From contig ML133386.1 of assembly GCA_003864495.1 (NCBI GenBank), positions 3,421,375-3,485,374 of the forward strand: a stretch of 64,000 bases of DNA. Reading direction: 5' to 3'. Under the pieces are notes generated by a model. It saw only the letters and a program-made list of their open reading frames with translations, was not told where the DNA came from and searched no databases. How positions within the stretch are numbered: position 1 is the first letter of the stretch; the number at the start of each line of letters is the position of its first letter. The DNA comes from Nemopilema nomurai. Taxonomy: Eukaryota; Cnidaria; Scyphozoa; Rhizostomeae; Rhizostomatidae. Of the stretch, positions 1 to 12,331 are shown piece after piece. The translations under genes were made by a program, and so were the position numbers.

Positions 1-2417
1 ACCAAACCAGTGGCAAGGGAAATACAACTGTTCAATACAGGTGAGATTTTCATCAAACAGCATTAAAGAGAGGATGAAGGTTCTAGGCTGTAGAATTCTC
101 TTCTTATGATTAAACAGACAATTTATCCTTTTCGTGTTTAGCATAGAAATGTAGAAGAGCAAAAAAATATTACTATACTTCAAAAACACAGATGATGCTT
201 TAAAAAAGCAGCAACCATTGTGTCTTTTTGAGTCATTGATGTTTCTTTGGCATAGCAAAATGCATGTTTTTGTTAGGCTCAAGATCATCATGAAAATGTA
301 GTGAAACTCAGTGAATTTGAAAGTAAATATGTTTAACAAAACCATTGTTATGGTTTGCAATGCTTTCAACATGCTATGAACTACAAAAATGTTTTAGGAA
401 AAATTCTGTAAAAAGAATATGAATAGTTTTTATATCCATACTATCTATCAATGCAAAAAATTAGTATTCAGGTCAAAATAGAAGTAATAATTTTCAGACA
501 GTAATCCAAGCACCCCATCAAGTTTAAATTGTTTATATTGAAGCTATGTTGAGTTGCACGGTGAGGGCAGGATATTTTAACTTTTGCAAGAAGTAAAAAT
601 TTCACAATTGCTAGAAAAAGCAGAACTAGTTTTCATATACTTAAAGTACTTTTTCGTCTGACACTCCTCAGAGTATGCAAACGTCGGAAGATAACCAAAA
701 ACTGACCGAATAAATAGCCAGATGCAGATCGAAAACACTAGAGGCTGATGAGCAGAGCGCGTAATTGGTTTAATTGACCTGTGGAAAGTAAGAATTGTGG
801 AAAACTTTTGGATAATTTTCTTATTTTGAAGGTCATCTTGATTGCTTCATTCATATTGCAAGTAAAACTGAAGTTTTTCGGACACTTTAAGTTTTTGTCA
901 TGTCACAATCTATGGAAATGGCAGCAGCTTTGGTCACTGCAGCCTGACAGCCCAATAGTTTTTCTCAACAATCAACTTTATCTCCATCTACATCAGGTCT
1001 ATTCTTCTTGTCTTGCCTCATAGATTATTGGCGACAAAAAAGCTGTCCAAAGCATTCGAAAATTTTCATGGACAGGCGATCGCTTGCTGAATCAGTTGCG
1101 GAGAATTATCGGTGTGCCAATAAGATTTGTGCACATCTACAGAAACCCATTTGATAACGTAGCAACCATGGTATTGCAGCATACTGATTCAAGAAATCAG
1201 GCCGCATCTTCAGATTTCAAGGTACGTTCTGTGAAAAAGAACATTTATGGCCCCACTTGATTTTCACATTATTTTTCTACATTTTGAATTTGAAGAATTG
1301 TTTTCAAGTGTATACAATAAATTAACTGCAATACGTTGAATCATAATAGAAAATTATGAAATGCTTCATCCGGGGTTGAAGCAAATCAGACTCAGGCGAA
1401 TTTGATTGTCGCACCCTTGTTCTTAAACAGACATGGCATCATGCAAACCCTTCTGTGACCCCATTACTTTGCATTCTTTTAAACAAGGCTACAGCGTGGT
1501 GTAGTATCAGGATGTCTTCAAACTTGATTACGTGTCGATCATTTTGTGTTCATCGGAACAATACTGGCTGTGGAGCAAAAATGGGTGCTTGAAGCCATTT
1601 TTACATGCGGATTTACCCTTTTGTCTTATAAACCTTAAATTAGTCTTGGAGAGAGCAAATATCTTTGAGAGAGAGATCAAACATTTGGCTTACTTCTCAG
1701 AGTTCAAAAGCTAGAAAAAGTATATTATTTTTTTCAAAACTTGAGATTCAACTAGATTCGAACTGTTATATTTTCGCCTGAATATTGTCTGGTGCGGTGG
1801 TAGATCCTTTGCTTAAGGTGCTTTTTGGAATCCGAATGTCTAACTGATGACTTGCTCGGTAATCCAAGCGTGGTGCTTGTAAAGGCTGGAGGCTTAATAA
1901 CGAGCCTCCTATAAGCCTCAGTAAGTCATTCAAATTGTCTTGCGCCGATAAACCTTTATTAAACGTGTAAGCTAAATACAATTACCAATGTGTAAGCTAA
2001 ATACAAGTCTGACTAAACAAAAGAAAAAGCTGAAATATTATTTGTCTTTATCTTCACTAAAAGACACCGTTCTCATTGCAGCCACTGGATAATGAACTGG
2101 AATTGCGTAGGTGCATCACCCGATACCTGAACTGGGTTAAGCGCCTGGAGGCGATAAGATCAAAGTACCCAGACGATGTTATTGATGTTGAGTACACCGA
2201 GATGGTAAAGAGGCCAAGACAAACCGCAATGAGGCTGTGCGAATTCTTGAAAATTGACTGCAGTCAGCAATACGTTAAAAGTTTTGTAAAGAAGACATTT
2301 CGCAAAGAGACATACACAAGAAGAAAAATTATATGGACCGAAGAATTAAAGTGGAAATTGATTAGCAAAATGGAACAGCTTGCTCCGTACAGAAAATTTG
2401 CCTTTGAGGTATTGTAG
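1..2417 (+). CDS. Sulfotransferase domain protein, 3' part (5' end outside window)
   Basis: This is the C-terminal portion of a PAPS-dependent sulfotransferase, an enzyme that transfers sulfate from PAPS to an acceptor hydroxyl or amine. Three exons join in frame at phase 0: 2-40, 1024-1221 and 2082-2417 (stop TAG), giving about 190 visible residues. The first exon reads PNQWQGKY, a motif I associate with this family. The second has IGDK followed by RFVHIYRNPFDNVATM, which fits the 3'-phosphate-binding RNPxD motif of P-loop sulfotransferases. The third is a mostly helical C-terminus ending AFEVL. The 5' P-loop (PSB) segment must lie upstream of the window. No transmembrane segment is seen in the visible part. 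The acceptor substrate cannot be told from sequence. Introns carry good donors (gtgagatt, gtacgt) and acceptors (cctcatag, cattgcag). The gene is co-directional with the ShK gene, 0.6 kb downstream. Confidence 0.88.
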
Positions 2418-3028
2418 AGTATGTTTTTACATAGATATATCTTAGGTGTGCCTGCTCCGTGTAGACCCCGCAACTTGATTAGAGTAAATATTTCCTTACC
2501 GTATGTTTTTAACCGAATATACGGCTTCTCATTGTACTAAACCAATTGGCTTTCTTGTAGCTATGACTGAGTGAGTTTAGGGTGCCAAGAGAGCGGAAAC
2601 CTACATCGTGTCGAGGCTAGTTCAGAGCGAGACCCCATTACAATCAAATGAGTCCGCTCTTGCATATTTCATGACAATTCTCTCGATCGATTTCTCCAGG
2701 AATGCCCTGTTTTAGAGGTGTTTTCAATGTTCATCCGAAGTTAGAATTCGAAAAATTTCTCGTGAAGAACAAAGACCCAGCTTGACTAAGTGATTGCCTG
2801 CCCCCCTGCAGAGGGGCTATCTAGAGCCGACAAACACTCTTAGTATCTCTTGAAAGTACAGTAGGGTAACCAAACTCCTATCAAAGCCTCTTTTCTCAAT
2901 TAGCTCACCCACTGTGCGCCTAACGTGCGGTCGTAATTGCTCTATATTTGGGTCCTCCTCGTTTATCATTTCACGATAAACAATCTCCTCCTTCCAAAGT
3001 GGATGTGCGTGTTTCGGCCGGCAGCAAA
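2418..3028. other. Intergenic spacer, sulfotransferase to ShK gene
   Basis: This stretch of 611 bases has no supported gene. It should contain the sulfotransferase 3' UTR and the promoter and 5' UTR of the ShK gene. No clear TATA box or CpG-rich block is visible by eye. Confidence 0.5.
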
Positions 3029-6000
3029 ATGGAGGCAAAAATATTATTCCAATTGCTGTGCAGCTTTCTCCTCATTGAGTTGGTAAGCAGGACTCAAATG
3101 ATCTCCTTACAAGATGTCCAAAAGATGAAGGAAGACCTCAACGAAGGTACGTCTTATGTCACCTTGAGCCCGTAACGACCTTGTCGTACTTACGAGATGA
3201 GCCCGTTATTTAGGGTAAACATATCAATATAAACTGTCGCCAAAAGAAACCAACCAGCTATAATTTACGTCATTGTTGTACCTTATGTTGCGTACAAGGC
3301 AAAGAGGATAAAGCCAGATCAATTGCAGGCCTGTGAATTTCAATTGCAAGACTCTTTTGTTTTTAGTGTCTCCCCGTTCCATTAGTAGGTCTATAAAGCA
3401 AGAATGAACGTAATATAATCTTTTTGAACTTTGAGACACTTAAAGAGAAAATAAGATGAAAAAACAAAGTCGCGTTCTTCGTGTAGCTAAATATTTTTAC
3501 ATTCTAAGATGTTTGGTAGATTCTAACTGTATATTGTGTCTTCTTAAAAGTTGCAACGTTTATGTCGTATATGTCAAACGTATATGTAAATTTTGAGCTT
3601 TCAAAGTCCAAGATTTGCTGACATAATCAAGTAGTGTAATGTATGTAAGGAATGTAATGTAAAGATGTCAAACAGTTCTATAGATGCATATCAGAAATGC
3701 ATTGCGATGTTACGTCGATTAGTTAAGATTTTTATCTATCAAGTAAAATCTTCTCGGTTTTGGGAAATATTAGTACCCATCCCAGTCGAGGAGAACATCG
3801 CATCTTCCGGCTGACACCATTCGCCTTTGAAGAAGGCTCGGGCATTTTATTTACTCACAATTACCTTGAGGCACTTGGTAAACAAATTCGTCAAAATAAT
3901 AGATCGCAGTCTTCGGACGAAAACATTTAATCTCCGAGATTAAATAATCGTTAATATCAAACAATACTAATGGGTTCATTTTTGAATTTGGAACAAAATC
4001 TCGTGAAAATGCAACAAGCTTGCAGTAAACTGAGAACGTAGAAAGTGTATGATACATTTTCAGTGACGTTAAAGGGTGCAGGGACATGATAGCCTTGCAT
4101 CCGGATGCACTGCACTGAGCCGAGTTGCGAGAAAGATTGGCGACCAACTTCACTGATCAGCCAGCCTCGGGTTGTGAAAGCCAGGTGGCGAACGTTTTAC
4201 GGGTAGAAGAGCGTGACCACTTGGATCGGGAAGGTGAAACTGCCACTTTCATTGGTGATCGCTGAAAAACACCAGTGCTTGTTTATCATATTTCAGTTTT
4301 TCAGTTCATTTTTCTTCTTCTGATAAAGCTGAACATGCAATAGTGTTCTGGGAGATATAACATCATAACAAGATTTTCCATGTTGGCCTCCCATGTTTTC
4401 CATTCTCGAATTTCTGATTTGCAGATGTTATGAGCAGCCGGAAATTTAAAAAGTTCAACGCAACTTTTCTTCTTTTACTTTTTTCTGTTCAGTCACACTG
4501 CCATTACTGCTATCATTTTCACAATAATCTGTTTGCTAAAATTCCTAGGCTGTTCTTCTGCAACTGATTTCGAGTTTCTTGAATTTCAGCTTGCTGCCTT
4601 CCTAATTTTCGATTATCAAAATGAATCTTCGTATTCAAGTCTTAAGCCAGATAATTCCTCAAGCGCGGTTTACTCCGCACGAGATTATGAAATAAAAAAT
4701 TACGGTTGATTTGCCGAATGAGCTGAAGTAGGCCTGCACCCGAGAAAGGAAAGGTAGTATGCAGAGCAATCGCTTGGGATTAACAAATTACGTATTCTTC
4801 TTGCATTGACCGGGAATCTGAAGAGATTCTGAGCCTAATTATACACGCAGTTTTCTTCATTGTATCTGCTTAGGATGAAAGTGTATGATGGTGACTGGTA
4901 AGGATTGACAAGGTACATCTATGAAGCGGAAAATGGCACTGAAAGGATACTAACGAGTTCTTAAGAAGTTTTAACTAGGTGTTTCGTTGTGGTGAGAATG
5001 GTCTGCATTACAACATTGCGTCATTGAGTGCTCACAAAGCTTGTAGTTGTTCTTCTTAAGAATTTTCTACACTCGACACAGATGAAAGACACTAGAACAG
5101 AGCTTGTCGCACCAATAGCAACAGTAACTGCGCTGACACCTCTGCCTTCTATAGCTACGGGCCTATGCGCTAATGATTTTGAATACCACATTACTACGTT
5201 GAAGCTTTAGATAGGGCCGTGGATACTCAAGTAATAGATGTTTTATGAGCTGTGCAGGTGATGATTTCTTAAATAACCATGAGATATAAAAACTCCCACC
5301 TAAACTATAAAAACTCCAAAAACTCCCAAGTATGTGGTGGATGGTAATAGATGGAAACCGAATTATATTTGCAGGCCTGGGAGTATTGTTCCCAGTGCAT
5401 AATGGCTGCAGATGCAATTATCCTATTAATACCTTAACAATCTGATTGAAAGAAATCATATCTTAACATACTTGGTCCCAAAGAGGAGAAGCTAGTGCAA
5501 CTTAGAATGCAAAACGGAGTTTACGAGAAAAATAGGGCTAAATTTCTCTTAAACATTCGCTAGTGTCTAGCTGAAAGCAAGCGTATGGTTCGAAGAGGGA
5601 TACAGAGCTGCAGAGTCAAAATTGCTGTCTTGGTGCAAGAACTAGCTGGAACACCAGCCTCCTACTGCTGAAAGAATCTTTTTAAAATCAACAGCCAAGC
5701 ATGGAATATTTTTGTGTTGATCCTCTTAATCTCTCTCTAATTTTGCGTTGTCTACTGCCACTACGATTGCATCGAGTCTCTCTTCAACAAGGAATCCAAT
5801 CTTAGTCATTGGGTGGAGGCCCTTAACTCCACATGCAGCTCTTGTCTGGAAATTCAACAGAACAGTTGTCCAACAAAGTCTGAAATCCTAAACGCGCATG
5901 CTTGATGCCTTCGATTTAGGATGCCAGCGGACTGATTCGCTTTCTTCGGTTTCCACAACTGTGTGGCGTCCTTCGGAGAATTCCATAATCGAAATAGCAA

Positions 6001-9000
6001 AAAAGTGGTCGCTCTTGTTGCCAGCGTAAGATTCTCACCAAACATGCTTTGCAGTCAACAGTGGTTTGTAGTTCTTATTCAGAAGTAGTTCTTTCTGGCT
6101 CACTCATCTCAACTTGCTTACAAATTAAGGTGTGGCTATTTAAGGTGGCCTCCTACCTCTTCAGTTAAGGTGATGGTCGCGGGTTTTAATAACTTTGTCC
6201 TGCAAAGTTACCCATGAACCCTTTTGTCCAAAAAAATGATCGATCCCCGCACTTCTCTCTTTTTTCTTCTCTCTTATTTCTTCTCTCTCTTTTCTTCTCT
6301 CTCTTTTCTTCTCTCTCTTTTCTTTCCTCTCTTTTCTTCTCTCTCTTTTCTTCTCTCTCTTTTCTTCTCTCTCTTTTCTTTACTCGTTTTTGGCTGATCT
6401 CTTCTCAATGTCTGCTTTTCAAGAGTTTCTTACATTTCCACAACTATTTTGGAAGGCAACTTTTAATGGGCTTGACATTTTTCAAACAAAAGTATATGAA
6501 ATGGTATTTAAATGTGAAGAGCATGAAGCATGATGCAAAAGTCAATACCGTTGTGAAAATTGTAAGCATACAGTAGCAATGCATATTCAAGGCATGCAAC
6601 TTCTTCAGTTTTGCACCTTTACTGAAACGATGACATGCAACTTTTTCCAGAACTGCATTCGATGGAAAAGACAACAGAAGTGAAGAAAGCTGTCAAGAAA
6701 GGTACCAACCCTGTTCATTATCGTCACCTTTTGCTAACATGTATTGCATAAAGGCGTCGTACAAAAGTATAATCAAGCTTGAATAAAAAATTTGACACCT
6801 ATATTTTTATTACCTATACTTTTGTTTGTCTATCAATATCACAAAGACAATAAATTACTCTTATAGAGATTTCCCTTATACTTTGACAGTTTTTGCACAA
6901 AGCCTGTTGACCATGTGGTAACAATACCATGTGGTAACAATACCATGTGGTAACAATACAATTCTTATAATCTTGTAAAACAAAACAGGCCTAAGCTTTG
7001 TATAGGATTCATGGGCCCTTGTGTATCTTCTACCTGCAATTCTTTTCTTTAGTATAATGATCAAACATTTGCTCTAACAGATTCACCGTACGATGTGGTG
7101 TTGAGTGATTTGATCCAACACGACATTCAAGGCTCGTTGAAACATTTTACAAAAGATTCAGGTAACTTGAAACCTCCCTTTGATGTATGGTTTGGGAAGT
7201 GGGTTGGGTAGGGAAGTTTCGGGGGGGGGGGTTAATGCATTGACAAAAACAATAGCGAAGAAAGCCGCACACTGGGGTTGATGGTACTGGTGATGTGAGC
7301 ATAGCAGGACAATAATATGCAAATGGATATGCATGTGTATTAGGACATATCTATGTATAATGTTGGGGCTTGACAACACACCTGCGGAGAGTGGAACTTT
7401 TTGGCACAAAGCAAAGTGCCTTTTGGTGAAAAACAGGCAACGTTGCAGGTTGTTGTTGTTGAGCAGGGGTGAAATTGGAAAACGTTAACCGGAGTAGCCG
7501 GTGAGAAATTTCATGGCTATAGGAATCAGAAGCGAGGTATAAAAAGCAAGTCTCTAGCTCCTGTCTAGCATTGATTTGCAGTTTCTTCTAATGGATGTAA
7601 TGAAGCATTTAAGAGGGTATCAAGGAGGTATCGAGGAGAGAGAGTGAGGGTTACCTTGACATGCCAAGATTTTGTAAGAGCCCTCGAAGAAGGAATACTA
7701 CCTAACTAGCTTTATTATGAAACTGACGCAGCTTCTCGTTACATGAAGTATTTTGACTAAATCCTTTCAAATTCGTTAGCTTAGGCAAAGTCTTTTAATT
7801 CAGCCATTCCAACATCTTCATAAATTCATTCACTCTTTTGAAAGGTACCGAGGAGGCAGCAATGCGACTAATGAGAAAGATGGTGGATGAAGATCAATCA
7901 GGATATGTCAATGGTACACAATTGTAATTAAAATCTTTTGCTTTCCTTTCATATAAGCCTACAATATTGTACAATAGACAGACGTATTCTAAATTCAATC
8001 ATGACGCGATCCCCATGCAGAGACACTAGTAACTGTTTCCGCCATTTCTATTTCAGACGACGATAAAAAGCTTGATCAGCTCATCGTTAAAGACAAGCAG
8101 AAAAATCTCCTAGGTACATGTCTGCATTTGAACTTGTTCGTCGGCAGCCCCCCCTTTTTTATAGAGGCAGGTGCAAAAGCCAAAGCAGTTGGATAATATG
8201 GAATTACAGAGTCAACAAGAAACGGCAAAAGCCAGTTTGTGGCTGCCAGTAAATTTCCCATTTGCGCCAAAACATTAAACTTTTCATTTCCTTGTTTTCT
8301 TTGTTTGTCTAGTCAAGTACGTCAGTGAGGATGTTTAAACAGGCTTTAAACTTGATTAAAACTGTTAGCTTTTTGCCAACTCAGACAGGAGAACCAAATT
8401 CGCTTTGAGAGTTGCAAACGTAAATTGTTTAAAGAGTTGCAAAATCCTTGCTTTCATTGGCTGACTGTTGAAAATCGAAGAGCAATTATCCACATGAATG
8501 AAAACACGATAATGTTTCTAAATAAACCTTCCTTTTATAGTCGATAAGAAAGAGGCACTCGAAGCTCTGGAGAAGTTGAGAATTAAAGATTTGGAACGCA
8601 GGCTAAACGGTATTGTCCAGTTTATAAAGATAAATAAAGTACACGCTTTTTTGATAAGGAACCTACCACAAGGCCTAGTTTCAAAAGTTCCTTATTCGTA
8701 GACCTCAAGTCATCAGATTTTATACCAAAAGTTCCTTAAAAGTTCCTTAATTTTCACTGCACATCAATAAGCCTTAACACTTAATAGAGAGAGGGGCGAG
8801 ATAGACTATGCGGAAACTACTCAATAAAGAACTTGACACACGAATAGCAAACAAACTATGCGAGTATTGGCTGCAAATGAATGGAACGGGCTTTTTAGTT
8901 CTTGATGCCTGCAGTTATAAAAAATTTTCTAAACGAAGAGTTCCTTGGGGACTTCGTTTTTAGTAGTATAAGTTCTTTAAACATTTCGGCCTTCTACATG

Positions 9001-12000
9001 TAGGTTCCTTATAAAGTGGTCCCTTATAAAAAAGCGTGTATTTCAATCGTGAGATGGTGTGGGGCTGATAAATATTGTAGATGTCACGGTGTTTCTTTCT
9101 TGAGACTCAACCGATTGGATCATTTTGTTAACCTTGACAATTTTCAGCATGTATGAGAACTGATACATGAAAACTGGTCGATAAGAATTTATCACCATGC
9201 AATGATGATAATAAACGTGGTATTTATCAAGTACTGAATTTGTCAAGTTTGAAAGTACTGTATTGCTTTTGTTTGTGCCTTAAAGTGCTGTATCTAAAAG
9301 ACTACTCTTAGACACACGTAAGTAAGAATCTAGAGCACAGCTGATTGCCACTGTGAGTTTTGTGTTTAATGCGATCACCTGTTCAACTTAATATGCCACG
9401 AACGTGTACAACACTGCCCATGACGCGGCATCAAGCGGTTAATGACAGACCACAGTCATATTTTTCGTTTGACCTTAGACGCACAGAACTTCAAAAGACG
9501 AGTTATAGTCAACAGCGTGGAGGCAACTTTACAAGGTAATTTTCAAGTTTCGTTTAAGATGTGATAGGGCTTTTGAGTTTGAAGAGATGACGGTAATGTC
9601 CAATGAGGCATCCAGGCAAGAGCTTCTTGCGATTCATAATAATGGCAAGTTAGTAATAGTTGGAAAACTCGGAAAGGAAGGAAGAATTAAAAAAAATAAG
9701 AAAGAAATAATAAAAGGAAGGAGATAAAGAAAGAAAGAAATAAATAAAAAGAAAGGAAAAAAGAAAGAAGGAAAGAAGAAAGGACGGAAGAAAGGATAGA
9801 TAGGTAGAAAGTTTATAACACAACAGTAAGATTTGAGATCGTATCTTTTGTTCATTATTCTTATGGAAACAGTGGTACTTTTTATCGAGACACCCGATAC
9901 AGTGTGCTTAAATTATTGTAATACGGGAACAGCCTATAAAACGATAATAATGCTTAAAATTGTATGTCATTAGACCAAAAAATAAACGTCAATTATTGAG
10001 CAAAATCATTTCTACTCCATTTATGTCATTTAGCCTTAAATAGTCTTCGCTTTGGTCTTCAAACAGGACATGGTATTCATAAGCAGAGTTATCGGAAACC
10101 CACCTTCTGCTACAAGTAGATTAAACATCCTGTGTTACTATAAATAAAAATGTGTTGGCAAAATTAAATTAAGCAAAAATGGATTGTTCACGTATTATTT
10201 TCCGGCTCAGAAAGATGTATTATTATCATCTTATTTTTTGGAGTTTCTTGAAAATATTGATTTAGTTCTAAAAGTTTCTTAAATTTTTGGGGCTCTAGTA
10301 CTAGGTTTCTTATAAACCGGTTTCTTATAAAGAAACGTGCAAGGGCTCCTCAAAAGGATGATATTTGATTTTAACATCCGCAGAGGAAGATTGCAAGGAT
10401 GAACGACAAGACTGCTACAATCTTGCTCAATACTGCGCCAAAGATGAATACAAACAAACGATGCAGGTGCGATGTCGCTACACTTGCAAATTCTGCCGTG
10501 AGTATAACAAACAATATCGCACAAGTTGTGAATGGTCAAAGTGGATAAATTTAGGCAACGTGAAGGCGGTGTTGTGGTCTATAAATGTATTGATGGTCTA
10601 CCGCTTTAGCAAGGTTATCTTGGTCTGACTTTTTGGACAGATATCGAGTTGCGTCGCCCTCTTGGTGCACTTTTTATTTTGAGTTGTGAAAATACTGTTA
10701 CCCACGTATATGAAATATTAATACTACCAACAGCTTTCCAAATGTATGTTTTATATCGTTTTAGAACTCAAGACCAATATTTAAAACAATTTTATAGTAT
10801 AAGCAAGATGAACAACTGATTGCACCAGTAAGAGCAGGAGACGCCAACGGAGTGATTGCGAATGATTGATCATCTAAAACCAATCAAAAAAATAACAAAT
10901 AGTTTTCCTCAATAATTCACCAATAAATGTTTTATTTTTCAACAAGTTTACTATCTTATCTTACCCCCTTGTTTCTAACTCCGTTCTGAAAACAAATAAC
11001 CTTGACCCCAGGAAATATCTAAATGCTAATCGAATTTATCGGGGCGTGCTTTAGGCGATTTTTCGCCGATCAACATAGGTCTTGTAAAAAATCTCTTGAT
11101 TTGTCCTAACTTTTCAAATCTTGCTCATAATTTCGTTGCGCTGACACTGGAAGGCGGATTTGTTAACCACAACCAAACAAATTATTATTACGGAGAAAAA
11201 CCTCGGAAAAGGGAAGAAAATTACACGTTATTTACAAAGCAAGCAAAGAAATTAAGCATACTCACAAGTTGGTTGGGTTAACACCTGAAAAACTTGTCGC
11301 AGAATAACATTGTTCTTATAAATTTAGTAGAAAAAGACAACATTTGAAGAAAAGACGTCAGCAAGTTGTTTTCGCGCGGTTTTTGTAAAAACGCTAGGCC
11401 CAGTCGACTTTATTTACAATTTGACATGACGTATTGAAATCATACGGATTCCTGGTCGGTGCACTAAGAGGACGACGCCGATTTCGTTCAAGTTGAAAAT
11501 TTCATGCTCAAGTTTGTTCTTATTCATAAATTGTTTCCTTCCTGTACTCCTAAACGGTATGATTCTATTCCTACAGACAGATGTGAGGATGTTTTGACAA
11601 AGGTCATGTGCAGGAGGTTGGCAAAACAGTGCAGGGTCCCCCTATTTGTCCAAAGAATGAGAGAGTACTGCTACTCGACCTGCGGCTATTGCAGTTAGTA
11701 GGACATTCAAAATACAGCTATCCGATAGACAGCTATCCTAATTAAAAGCAACCTCTCCTTCTTTACCGAAGGGGAATCGTGTGATTCGGCACGTTTTGTG
11801 ATTTGCACAAGCACGTGTTGGCCTACGATTTCGAACAACTTAATCACCAGACGCACAAGGGCTGTTTTATCAATGCATTTTGTAAATACCCTTCATGTGG
11901 TTATAATGACATTGCACTGCATGTAGAAGAAGGTCTGTGCTTACCTTGGGAAACCAGCATTTCTCCGCTGACTGATGTCTGCTACCTATATCGCGAGACT

Positions 12001-12293
12001 GATTGTACTGGACATTTTTTGGAAAGAGATGAAGTAATAAATGAAATTCATCTTGGGAGATATCTTATCCTCCCATGGGCGTTTGAAGAGATTTCTCTAA
12101 AGATTTGCGACATTATTAAACAAAAACATTATTCTTTTGGGAATGATTTGCCCAATGCCTTCCAGAAAAGAAGCGTTGCATATGAATTGCATAGAACTTG
12201 GAAAAAGCTGTTGTCAAACACTTGGTGTTGTTCCCTTTTTGTTTCACTACGCATTGGGTTTTCAATGGGCCTAATATAGTTTGCTGTTCAATT

Positions 12294-12331
<38 letters not shown>

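Noticed and set aside
740..775. CTGATGAG near 743 as a second hammerhead core
   Set aside because: No stem II and no GAAA-like segment follow; a chance heptamer.
5854..6045. Minus-strand open frame of 63 codons in ShK intron 1
   Set aside because: No recognisable domain and no splice partner; possibly old repeat DNA but unsupported.
6214..6576. Ser/Leu/Phe-rich open frame of 120 codons
   Set aside because: It translates the polypyrimidine repeat in ShK intron 1.
9634..9855. Phe-rich open frame on the minus strand
   Set aside because: It is the translation of a GAAA purine microsatellite, not a gene.
11803..12279. 158-codon open frame after the second ShK exon
   Set aside because: It lies in an intron whose flanking ShK exons join in phase; there is no domain similarity, and its cysteine pattern does not match ShK.
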